Assembly: GCA_002336405.1 (NCBI GenBank)
Contig: DDEJ01000012.1
Coordinates: 2,275-25,687, forward strand
From: Rhodobacteraceae bacterium UBA1957
GTDB lineage: Bacteria > Pseudomonadota > Alphaproteobacteria > Rhodobacterales > Rhodobacteraceae
Direction: 5' to 3'
Length of the DNA stretch: 23,413 nucleotides
Below are positions 15,538 through 23,045 of the stretch, piece after piece (positions within the stretch are counted from its first letter, which is position 1; every line of letters begins with the position of its first letter). Below the pieces are notes generated by a model that was not told the DNA's origin, searched no databases, and saw nothing but the letters and a program-made list of their open reading frames with translations. A program made the translations under genes and the position numbers.

Positions 15538-17516
15538 GTGATTATCCCCTTCTTGGAAGCCCTCTGAAGCTGGGTTCAAAGACTGCAAGAAATCGTATTT
15601 GGATGACGGCCCATGCGACGCTTTTGGTCAAGGATCATCTTTTTACTGACCAGCATATTGCCTATTACACCGCCCGCGCCAAAGGTGGTGCGGCTATCAT
15701 CACAATGGAGGCGATGGCATCGCACCCAACAACGCAGCCCTACAAAGGCAAGGCGTTTGCATTCGACCCGCGCATGATCCCGGAATATCAAAAGTTGGCT
15801 GATGCAGTGCATGTCTATGATACGCTGCTGTTGTCGCAGCCGTGGCATCGGGGGCGCCAGACAAATTCGGTGACCAACGGCCTACCGGTCTGGGCGCCCT
15901 CTGCCATCCCTTGTGGTGTCTACCGTGAGATGCCGCATGTTATGACGGCCAAGGATATTGGCGAGATTATCGAGGGCTATCGCTTATCAGCAAAGCACTC
16001 GCGCGAGGGTGGGCTGGACGGGGTCGAAGTGCATGGAATGTCGCACGGTTACTTACTCAACCAGTTTCTGTCGCCAGCCACGAACAACCGTACCGATGCG
16101 TATGGCGGTACGCTAGAGGATCGAATGCGAATCGTGATCGAGATACTCGAGGCCAGCCGTGCAGAGCTTGGCTCAGATATGATCATGGGCATGCGGCTTA
16201 ATTCTGATGACGGGCACGAGGGCGGGCTTGGCCCGGATGAATGGGCCGATCTGGCAGCCCGTTTTGAAGCTACTGGTCTGATCGACTATATTTCGCTATC
16301 GCACGGGACATATATTAACCGGATGCTGATCTATCCAACCTCGCCTGAAAAACATGGCTTTCAGCTTGATGCGACAGCGACAATCAAGGCCAAGCTCAAA
16401 ATTCCCGTGGTTGGCGTGGGTCGCATTGTCGACCCTGATGAGGCTGAGAGTTATCTTGCCGAAGGCAAGCTAGATTTCGTGGGCATGGCGCGCGCGCTGA
16501 TCTCAGATGCGCGCTGGGGTGCTAAGGCTTTGTCAGGTGAGGCCAAAAAAATACGTCCCTGCGTCGGTGCTAATTGGTGTATGTCCACAATCTTTGCACA
16601 GTCGCCCATCGGCTGCATCCACAACCCATCCGCGGGCCGCGAGTTGGAGCTAGATGAAGAGGTGCTGGAACCTGCCAAAACGCCCAAAAAGGTTGCTGTT
16701 GTCGGTGGTGGCCCGGGCGGTATGCGCGCCGCATGGACACTGGCGCGGCGCGGCCATGTGGTGACGCTGTTTGAGGCAGGTAAACGTCTGGGTGGGCAAG
16801 TTCGTTGGTGGGCTAAGGCTGACAGCCGAACTGAACTGGTTGGTATCGTCGACTGGCTCGAGGCGCGGCTGGCTGAGGACGATGTGGATATACGGCTGGA
16901 AACTCGCGTGGCAGAGAGCGATCTGTTGAGTTTTGATGCAGCAGTAATTGCCACAGGCTCGACTGGGTTACGCCACGGCTGGACGATGCTGCGGCCTGAA
17001 AAATGGGCTGGGGACCCGCTGCCTGGAGCTGATCTGGCTCATGTGATGGCCTATACCGATCTTTTGGCATCTGATCCTGACGTGGGTAAACGCGCAGTGG
17101 TTTTCGATACGATGGGTGGGCGGCAGGGTGCCGTGACAGCAGAATACCTCGCCCAACGTGGTGCAAGAGTGTTCTTTGTCACGCAGTTGGGCCAGCCGTC
17201 GCCCGATCTTGCCGCATCGCGGGATTGGGGCAAAGTGCACGGCATGTTACGCCGCGCGGGTGTGACGTTTCATGTCGACCGTGAATTGACCGAGATAACC
17301 CCCCGCAGCGTGATGATCCGTGACCTTTTCACCGGCGACACCGAAATGCTGGACGACATCGACACGGTCGTGATGGTGCAGGGAGGATCGGCAAATGATG
17401 CGCTGTTTCACATGCTCGAGAGCAGTCTTGACTGCCACCTCATCGGCGACGCCATGTCGCCGCGCCGCGTCAACGATGCCATCAAAGAGGGCGAACTTGT
17501 CGCTCGCAAAATTTAA
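15534..17516 (+). CDS. TMADH-like NADH:flavin oxidoreductase with altered Fe-S motif (OYE2)
   Basis: A 660-residue flavoprotein with the same architecture as OYE1: an FMN barrel (about 5-335), a cysteine segment, then a FAD/NAD half starting at GGGPGG (391-396). The barrel retains VEVHGMSHGYLLNQFLSP (His167, His171, Tyr173), closer to active family members than OYE1. The cluster segment reads PCVGANWC...C with Cys343, Cys349 and Cys361, but Ala346 where trimethylamine dehydrogenase has its second ligand. A 4Fe-4S cluster would need another ligand or be a 3Fe type. Possible reactions are C=C reduction or oxidative N-demethylation. It is ATGA-coupled to the ABC ATPase upstream and followed 20 bp later by the CMD-like gene. 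Confidence 0.87.
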   Translation: MSDYPLLGSPLKLGSKTARNRIWMTAHATLLVKDHLFTDQHIAYYTARAKGGAAIITMEAMASHPTTQPYKGKAFAFDPRMIPEYQKLADAVHVYDTLLLSQPWHRGRQTNSVTNGLPVWAPSAIPCGVYREMPHVMTAKDIGEIIEGYRLSAKHSREGGLDGVEVHGMSHGYLLNQFLSPATNNRTDAYGGTLEDRMRIVIEILEASRAELGSDMIMGMRLNSDDGHEGGLGPDEWADLAARFEATGLIDYISLSHGTYINRMLIYPTSPEKHGFQLDATATIKAKLKIPVVGVGRIVDPDEAESYLAEGKLDFVGMARALISDARWGAKALSGEAKKIRPCVGANWCMSTIFAQSPIGCIHNPSAGRELELDEEVLEPAKTPKKVAVVGGGPGGMRAAWTLARRGHVVTLFEAGKRLGGQVRWWAKADSRTELVGIVDWLEARLAEDDVDIRLETRVAESDLLSFDAAVIATGSTGLRHGWTMLRPEKWAGDPLPGADLAHVMAYTDLLASDPDVGKRAVVFDTMGGRQGAVTAEYLAQRGARVFFVTQLGQPSPDLAASRDWGKVHGMLRRAGVTFHVDRELTEITPRSVMIRDLFTGDTEMLDDIDTVVMVQGGSANDALFHMLESSLDCHLIGDAMSPRRVNDAIKEGELVARKI

Positions 17517-17536
17517 ACTAGAAAAAAGGATATGAC

Positions 17537-17953
17537 ATGACCCCTGAAGGCAAAGCCGCACTTGATAAAATCCGAGAAACGCGTGGCTACACTCTGCCGG
17601 TGCACGATTATCTCGCTGAACTCGATCCGGAAATGCTGCGCCGCTACGGCGATCTTGCGACTTACACCCTGTTTGGCGAGGCAGAAGGCCGTCCGATGGA
17701 CCTCAAGACGCGGTTCCTTGTGCTGGTCGGCGTGACCACTGCCGTTAAAGGTGACAGCGAAGGCGTGGAATGGGCAGCAATCCGTGCGATAGAAAACGGT
17801 GCCACCTGGAAAGAAGTCTACGAGGCCGCGTTCATGGCGGCGCTGCCTGCCGGGATCCCGGCGTTCGAAGCGTCGTGCCACCATTTCGACCGGATGAAAG
17901 AAGGCAAGGGTAGGGTCGACCTCAAAGTGCCGGACGAAAACGTCAACACATGA
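17537..17953 (+). CDS. Carboxymuconolactone decarboxylase/AhpD-like protein without CxxC
   Basis: A 138-residue all-helical protein of the CMD/AhpD fold. The usual alkylhydroperoxidase motif CxxCxxxH is absent: the matching region reads VKGDSEGVEW (70-79), and the only cysteine is Cys114 (ASCHHFD). It is therefore not a thiol peroxidase. It may be a lactone decarboxylase-like enzyme, isomerase or accessory protein, and charged residues Glu75 and Glu78 could act in acid-base chemistry (inference). AAAAAAGG provides the ribosome binding site. It is ATGA-coupled to GMC2 (17950-17953), suggesting that it acts on the substrate or product of that dehydrogenase. Confidence 0.78.
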   Translation: MTPEGKAALDKIRETRGYTLPVHDYLAELDPEMLRRYGDLATYTLFGEAEGRPMDLKTRFLVLVGVTTAVKGDSEGVEWAAIRAIENGATWKEVYEAAFMAALPAGIPAFEASCHHFDRMKEGKGRVDLKVPDENVNT

Positions 17954-19521
17954 CGCAAACCGCTGACATCGTGATTGTTGGTGCGGGTGCTGCGGGGCTG
18001 GCCTTTGCATGGGCCGCCGTGGCACCCAACATCAAAGTGGTGGTGCTTGAGGCTGGCGGTCACGTCAATCAGCGAGTTGCTCCTTCGCTGGCATCCGATT
18101 GGGAACTGGCCCTACAAACGACGTTTAACGCCAACCCCAACCTGCGGCGAGGCGTGGCAGATTATCCTGTTGATGACAGCGAAAGCGTGATCCGTCCTGC
18201 GATTTTCAATGCAGTTGGCGGCAGCACGATCCGCTGGGGTGCGCATTTCCCACGCTTACGGCCCTCTGATTTTCGTAAGCGCACATTAGATGGAGTCGCG
18301 GCTGATTGGCCTGTTTCCTATAAGGACCTTGAACCTTTTTATGATCTGAATGATGAGATTATGGGCGTTTCGGGCCTTGCCGGTGATCCCGGAAATCCGC
18401 CACGCGCGACGCGTTCTTGCCCGCCTTTGCCGCTTTGCCCCGCAACACGGCGGCTCGCAGCGGCATATGACCGGCTCGGCTGGCACTGGTGGCCATCGGA
18501 TGCCGCGATCCTGAGCCGCGCGCGCGGCACCCGTGGGGCCTGCAATAATTGTGGACCTTGTGGTGTCGGCTGTCCGCGCCACGCCCGCGCGAGCGCAGAT
18601 ATTGCCTATCTTGGCGTAGCGCAGGCACAGGGCGTCGAATTGCGCTCGGGCGCTGTGGTCACGAAACTCGAGCGTTTGGGCCACGACATAACGGATGTGC
18701 ATTATGTCGATGCGAACGGTCCCGCGCGTCTGTCCTGCGGCGAAGTCGTCATGGCGGGTAATGCGCTGGGCAATGCGCGGCTACTGACAGGCATTATTGA
18801 TAACCCGTTGTTCGGCTGTGGTCTGATGCTGCACCCCACTGCTATCGTAACGGGGTTGTTCAAGCAAAATCAGCAAAGCTGGCGGGGCGCGTTTGCCTCT
18901 GCCTTGGTCAGCCAGGAATTCTACGAAAGCGATGAATCACGCGGTTTTATCGGCGGGCTTCAGCTTCAGGCGTTACGCGGGCAGGGGCCTCTGACCACCG
19001 CGTTGGGCGGCTACGGTTTGCGTTTGCCGTGGGGCCAACGCCATAAGGAGGATTTTGTGGCGCGTTTCGGTCATAGTCTGTCTTTGACCGTGACCTGCGA
19101 CGACCTGCCAGAAGGTCCGAACCGGATTGCATTGCACGCCACGCAGACCGACCGCCACGGGCTGCCTGTACCGCGCATGATCTACCGCGTTGGTGAGAAC
19201 AGCCAAAAGATGCTGGATTACGGCATTAAACGCGCGTCAGAGGCACTGCGCGAAGCGGGCGCGCGCCAGATTGCCATCAATCCGCTGGTGCGCAACGGTG
19301 GATTTCACCTGATGGGAACAGCTCGTATGGGTGTGGATGATCAGGCTGGCGTGACCGACGCGCGTGGGCGGGTGCACGGCATGAATAACCTGTCGGTCGT
19401 TGACGCATCCACATTTGTCACCGCTGCCGCCGTCAATCCGACACCAACGCTTCAGGCTATTGCCTTGCGCGCCGGGACCGCGATGCGTGATGGAAAAATT
19501 ACACAAAGGGCCATTGCATGA
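17950..19521 (+). CDS. GMC-family FAD-dependent oxidoreductase with ferredoxin-like cysteine motif (GMC2)
   Basis: A 523-residue paralogue of GMC1, alignable end to end. FAD motif GAGAAG is at 11-16, AVGGSTIRWG at about 88-97, cysteines 198, 201, 204 and 208 form CxxCxxCxxxC, and the likely active-site pair is His453 (FHLMGTARMG) and Asn496 (VNPTPT). The role is oxidation of an alcohol-like group, with electrons leaving via FAD and perhaps an Fe-S cluster. It is ATGA-coupled both upstream (CMD-like) and downstream to a small subunit-3-like protein, so GMC2 probably forms a two-subunit dehydrogenase. No cytochrome c subunit and no signal peptide are visible; the electron acceptor is unknown. 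Confidence 0.88.
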   Translation: MTQTADIVIVGAGAAGLAFAWAAVAPNIKVVVLEAGGHVNQRVAPSLASDWELALQTTFNANPNLRRGVADYPVDDSESVIRPAIFNAVGGSTIRWGAHFPRLRPSDFRKRTLDGVAADWPVSYKDLEPFYDLNDEIMGVSGLAGDPGNPPRATRSCPPLPLCPATRRLAAAYDRLGWHWWPSDAAILSRARGTRGACNNCGPCGVGCPRHARASADIAYLGVAQAQGVELRSGAVVTKLERLGHDITDVHYVDANGPARLSCGEVVMAGNALGNARLLTGIIDNPLFGCGLMLHPTAIVTGLFKQNQQSWRGAFASALVSQEFYESDESRGFIGGLQLQALRGQGPLTTALGGYGLRLPWGQRHKEDFVARFGHSLSLTVTCDDLPEGPNRIALHATQTDRHGLPVPRMIYRVGENSQKMLDYGIKRASEALREAGARQIAINPLVRNGGFHLMGTARMGVDDQAGVTDARGRVHGMNNLSVVDASTFVTAAAVNPTPTLQAIALRAGTAMRDGKITQRAIA

Positions 19522-19943
19522 CCGGCCGACTGACCGCACTTTTGGATACGCTGTTGCCCGGTGACGGGGGCGACTGGCCCGCCGCTGGAGCGCATGGGCT
19601 GGCAGTGCACGCCGCTAGGCTTGCGGATGATATGCCGGGCGGAGCCGAGGCTATGGCGGGCGTGTTGGACGCTTTGCCCAAGGGTTTCGTCGACCTGCCG
19701 CAACTTCGTCGGGAAGAGTTTTTGCACGAGATTGAGGCACAGGACGCCGCGCGTTTCGATGCCGTCATCACCGCCGCCTATAACGCTTATTATACAGATC
19801 CCGCGATCCGCGACATCATCGAACGCCTGACCGGCTACCCGAACCGTCCGCCACAGCCCGAAGGTTATGTGCTTGATCCGTTTGACGAAAGCTTACTTGA
19901 TGCTGTCAAGGCACGCGGTCCGATTTGGCGACTTGTGGATTGA
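19518..19943 (+). CDS. Gluconate 2-dehydrogenase subunit 3-like small protein
   Basis: A 141-residue acidic, mostly helical protein, ATGA-coupled to GMC2. Its LLDTLLPGDG start and its C-terminal region with YYTDPAIRDIIERLTGYP and PIWR resemble the small (gamma, subunit 3) partners of membrane GMC dehydrogenases, which chaperone or help export the flavoprotein. Unlike typical subunit 3 proteins, it has no twin-arginine signal or hydrophobic leader, so the complex may stay in the cytoplasm. The assignment comes from position and motif resemblance, not from a search. GMC1 has no such partner; this subunit might serve both. Confidence 0.62.
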   Translation: MTGRLTALLDTLLPGDGGDWPAAGAHGLAVHAARLADDMPGGAEAMAGVLDALPKGFVDLPQLRREEFLHEIEAQDAARFDAVITAAYNAYYTDPAIRDIIERLTGYPNRPPQPEGYVLDPFDESLLDAVKARGPIWRLVD

Positions 19944-19945
19944 AG

Positions 19946-20866
19946 ATGGCAGTGCAGGCGAAAAATACAGCCAACGTAATTGTGGCACGTCCAGTGCTTG
20001 GGGCGGCGGCTATATTGCTCAACACGCTGATAATTCCCTTTATGGGTGTGATCATCAAAGAGCTGACAAAACTAGATGTCGGCACGCTGGAAATGCTTGC
20101 CATGCGGTCGTGGATCACGCTTGGACTGCTGCTACCACTGCTGTTTTTTTACAACAATTTCAGGGCTGTCAAAACAGCAGATATTAAGGCACATGCCGTC
20201 CATGCCAGCTTTGCGATCATTACGATGGCCTGTTTCTACTATGCACTGCGGACGCTGCCCATTGTTACAGTCACAGCGATCAATTTCACTACTCCGATTT
20301 TTGCGCTGATCTTTGCGCGGGTGCTGTTTGGGGAACGTGTGGCGCCACTGGGATGGCTGGCGATGCTGATTGGTTTTGGCGGAACGCTTGTCGTGTTGCG
20401 GCCCGATGTCTCGGGGATAGAGCCTGCGTCGCTGGTTGTTCTGTTTGGCTCGCTTACTGGAGCGTGCATGAACCTTGCCGTTCGCCGCATGCCCGCACGC
20501 AGCACGAATTACGCAGTTTTATTCTACTTCAGCCTTGGTGGAGCGATTATTTATGGCGCTGCCGGAGCGCCGGTAATGACCACGCCGCAACCGCAGGAAT
20601 GGATTTTGTTTATCGCGCTTGCCGCAATTGCGCTGGCTGTACACACCTGCACGACAGTGGCATACCGGGTGGCGTCATCTATGCTGATTGGTGCGCTGGA
20701 TTATGTGCGCATAATCTGGGCTGTGCTGATCGGCTATATTTTTTTAGCCGAAGTCCCCGAGTTCCTGGACGGCGTAGGGGTAACGTTGATAGTACTTAGT
20801 GGCGTAATTATTTTAAGGATAAATAATATAGCCAAACGCCCGCCGCGCGTCCAGCAGACAATGTGA
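19946..20866 (+). CDS. EamA/DMT-superfamily transporter
   Basis: A 306-residue inner-membrane protein with about ten hydrophobic helices in two five-helix EamA repeats, of the drug/metabolite transporter superfamily. Such proteins export amino acids, nucleobases or metabolites, and some import. I place the start at ATG 19946, two bases after the previous stop; a TTG at 19925 would overlap the small-subunit gene. The ribosome binding site is weak (GAAG), so translation may depend on coupling. It is the last gene of the operon and ends 14 bp before the convergent SDR2 stop, with no obvious terminator hairpin between them. It might expel a pathway by-product, or provide a second uptake route. 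Confidence 0.85.
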   Translation: MAVQAKNTANVIVARPVLGAAAILLNTLIIPFMGVIIKELTKLDVGTLEMLAMRSWITLGLLLPLLFFYNNFRAVKTADIKAHAVHASFAIITMACFYYALRTLPIVTVTAINFTTPIFALIFARVLFGERVAPLGWLAMLIGFGGTLVVLRPDVSGIEPASLVVLFGSLTGACMNLAVRRMPARSTNYAVLFYFSLGGAIIYGAAGAPVMTTPQPQEWILFIALAAIALAVHTCTTVAYRVASSMLIGALDYVRIIWAVLIGYIFLAEVPEFLDGVGVTLIVLSGVIILRINNIAKRPPRVQQTM

Positions 20867-20880
20867 GAGTGATGAAACTG

Positions 20881-21606
20881 TTATTGCGCGAGATATCCGC
20901 CATCAATGACAAGATTGGATCCGGTCATGAAGCGCGCATCGTCAGACGCAAGAAAAACCGCACCACCCGCCACATCCGAAGGCAGGCCGATATGGCCAAT
21001 TGGGTGAAACCTTACCAGTGCATCACTGGCGGCCTCTTCGCCGCCATAGAGGTTAGTGAGTCGTTCGGTCATCACTGCGCCGGGCGACAGCGAATTGACC
21101 CGAATATTGTCATCTGCGTGGTCCAGCGCCATGGCGCGGGTCAATTGCAGAACCCCGCCCTTGGACGCGCAGTAGGCTGCTTTGTTTCTGACAGCCACGC
21201 TGCCCAGTTGCGAGGCGACATTGACGATCACCCCCCCACCAGTTTTACGCATCATTCTGATAACCGCGCGGCTAAGCAGAAAAACTCCCGTCAGATTGAC
21301 ATCGATAGTCCGGCGCCATTCATCCAGCGTCAGATCTCCGACAGGGGTTTGCGAATTATCAGCTGCAGCGTTGTTTACCAGAATATCGATACGTCCAAAG
21401 GCGGCCTGTGTCTCAGAGACGGCTCTTTGCACTGCGGTTTCGTCGCTGACATCAACTGTCAGGTTCAGGTCACCGTCACTTGTGGAATGTGCCAGATCCA
21501 TCCTTGCTACTCGTGCGCCCTCTTTGGCGAACCGGTCGGCAATGGCTTTACCGATGCCGCGTCCCGCGCCTGTCACAAGCGCCGTTTTCCCTTCAAGCTT
21601 ACCCAT
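20881..21606 (-). CDS. Short-chain dehydrogenase/reductase, FabG-like (SDR2)
   Basis: Classical SDR of 241 residues. The Rossmann motif is TGAGRGIG (12-19), and Asp37 after strand 2 favours NAD. NNA is at 78-80, Asn104 is present, and the triad is Ser132, Tyr145 and Lys149 (YCASK). The C-terminus SNLVIDGGYLAQ is typical. The start at 21606 is chosen because GGGGAG lies seven bases upstream; longer frames (21630 or 21735) would run through the promoter and into the divergent amidase. It shares only generic SDR features with SDR1, so it is not a recent duplicate. It is divergent from the amidase and probably oxidises or reduces a hydroxyl/keto intermediate. Confidence 0.88.
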   Translation of the reverse strand: MGKLEGKTALVTGAGRGIGKAIADRFAKEGARVARMDLAHSTSDGDLNLTVDVSDETAVQRAVSETQAAFGRIDILVNNAAADNSQTPVGDLTLDEWRRTIDVNLTGVFLLSRAVIRMMRKTGGGVIVNVASQLGSVAVRNKAAYCASKGGVLQLTRAMALDHADDNIRVNSLSPGAVMTERLTNLYGGEEAASDALVRFHPIGHIGLPSDVAGGAVFLASDDARFMTGSNLVIDGGYLAQ

Positions 21607-21634
21607 GCCGCGCTCCCCTTGTTTGATCATGCAA

Positions 21635-21663
21635 TTAATAGCAACCCACTTCAAAATTGGCAA
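21635..21663 (-). promoter_or_regulatory. Promoter of SDR2
   Basis: On the minus strand, TTGCCA (21658-21663) and TATTAA (21635-21640) are exactly 17 bp apart, close to the sigma70 consensus, and 29 nt remain to the chosen start at 21606. The 77-bp gap between SDR2 and the amidase does not contain the leader repeat or the TCTA/TAGA dyad seen at the other promoters. The plus-strand promoter for the amidase is not clear by eye. Confidence 0.5.
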
Positions 21664-21683
21664 TCTGAGATCAGGAGACAGAC

Positions 21684-23030
21684 ATGACTGAATTGTATCA
21701 GCTTGGTATCCATGCCCTTTCGGGTTTGATCGCAACCCGCAAAATCAGTGTTCTTGAGTTGACGGATGCGTTGATCGCGCGGTGTAGCGCGCTTGACGAG
21801 CTGACCTGTGCGTTTATCACGCCGATGTTCGGAACAGCCTGTGAAACGGCGCGGGCACGAGACGCTGAATTGGCAAACGGCCAACTACGTGGGCCGTTAC
21901 ACGGGATCCCTATTGGGTTAAAAGACGCCATTGACGTGGCTGAAATCCAGACCCGCCTTTGCGGCACCTATACGCCCGAACTTCATGCTGAAGTCTGGCG
22001 ATCGCTCGACGCTGCGGGTGCGGTCCTGATGGGCAAACTGCATTGTGCTTCTTATTGCCTCGGCGCGCCGGGGACGGGAGATTTGATATCCTTTGCCCGT
22101 CATCCGGTTAACCCTGCCTGCACGCCGGGCGCGTCATCGTCTGGTTCGGCGGTTGCATTGGCAACCGGGTTGGTCCCGGCAGCTTTGGGCACCGACACTG
22201 GCGGGTCGGTTCGTATTCCAGCCGCATTCTGCGGTATTGTCGGTCTGAAACCCACAAATGGCTTGCTTAGCCGGGACGGCGTCTTTCCTCTGGCTCCGTC
22301 TCTAGATCAAGTTGGTCCGATGGCGCGCAGCAGCCGAGATTGTGCTATCCTTCTTGACGCGATGACGCCGCGATCTGCTCCTTATGCAGTCGACTTAACT
22401 GTGCGGCTTGACGGATTGCGTGTTGGTTATGTTTCGCATTTCGACACCGAGGCTGGTGCTACAGCCGAACATATAAAAGCCGTCGAGGACGCCCTTGCCG
22501 TTCTCAAATCACTGGGGGCTGTGGTCGAAGAGGTCACGCTCCCGCCGTTGCAGAATTTCACCGATTGTTTCCTGCCCCTGATGTTGTCTGAGGCGTACAG
22601 CCTGCACGCCAAGTCGGTGGCACATGACACGACGATGCCGCTAAATACCCGTACGCGTCTGCAAGCCGGTGCAACAATCGACCCCGCAGATGTTACGCGC
22701 GCCCGTGCAAGGGTTGGGGACTTGATCCGTGCAGTGGATACCATGTGGGAGCGGGTCGACCTATTGGTTTTTGGGGTTGTTCCGGGTGATCCACCCCGGA
22801 TCGACACGATTGATCCGCTCGCCTATATGCACGCCCCTATGCTGGCAGTGCCTGCCAATCTTGTTGGCACGCCTGCAGTTTCAGTGCCGTGTGGCGTTTC
22901 CAAAGTGGGCTTGCCGATGGGTTTTCAGATTCTCGCGCCCCGTCTCGATGACGACATGGTTTTGCGCGTTGCCCATGCGTATGAAACGGCAACCTGTCAG
23001 ACTGGGCGTCCATTATTCCCGGCAACATGA
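21684..23030 (+). CDS. Amidase signature family hydrolase
   Basis: A 448-residue amidase-signature enzyme hydrolysing a C-N amide bond to acid and amine. The Ser-cisSer-Lys triad is intact: Lys80 (GIPIGLKDAID), Ser151 (PGASSSGSA) and Ser175 (GTDTGGSVRIPA). The length is normal for stand-alone amidases, and no GatB or GatC neighbour exists, so it is catabolic rather than a Glu-tRNA amidotransferase. The start at 21684 has a good AGGAG ribosome binding site. No signal peptide is seen, so it acts in the cytoplasm. Being divergent from SDR2 and next to the importer operon, it suggests that the imported compound or an intermediate is an amide. Exact specificity cannot be read from sequence. Confidence 0.9.
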   Translation: MTELYQLGIHALSGLIATRKISVLELTDALIARCSALDELTCAFITPMFGTACETARARDAELANGQLRGPLHGIPIGLKDAIDVAEIQTRLCGTYTPELHAEVWRSLDAAGAVLMGKLHCASYCLGAPGTGDLISFARHPVNPACTPGASSSGSAVALATGLVPAALGTDTGGSVRIPAAFCGIVGLKPTNGLLSRDGVFPLAPSLDQVGPMARSSRDCAILLDAMTPRSAPYAVDLTVRLDGLRVGYVSHFDTEAGATAEHIKAVEDALAVLKSLGAVVEEVTLPPLQNFTDCFLPLMLSEAYSLHAKSVAHDTTMPLNTRTRLQAGATIDPADVTRARARVGDLIRAVDTMWERVDLLVFGVVPGDPPRIDTIDPLAYMHAPMLAVPANLVGTPAVSVPCGVSKVGLPMGFQILAPRLDDDMVLRVAHAYETATCQTGRPLFPAT

Positions 23031-23045
23031 CAGAGGGTTCTGTCA
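23028..23045 (+). terminator. Short hairpin at the amidase stop codon, possible weak terminator
   Basis: TGACAGA (23028-23034), a GGGT loop and TCTGTCA (23039-23045) form a perfect 7-bp stem that begins with the stop codon itself. The sequence after it (GATTGAACTTG) is not U-rich, so intrinsic termination would be weak. It may instead protect the 3' end of the message. Confidence 0.35.

Noticed and set aside
20863..21687. Long plus-strand frame of 274 codons opposite SDR2
   Set aside because: It is antisense to a clear SDR with all catalytic motifs, and its translation shows no domain and has Cys/His/Arg-rich composition typical of a shadow frame.
21607..21735. Extended N-terminus of SDR2 into the amidase gene
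   Set aside because: It would overlap the divergent amidase start and the SDR2 promoter; 21606 has a good ribosome binding site and starts at the SDR fold.
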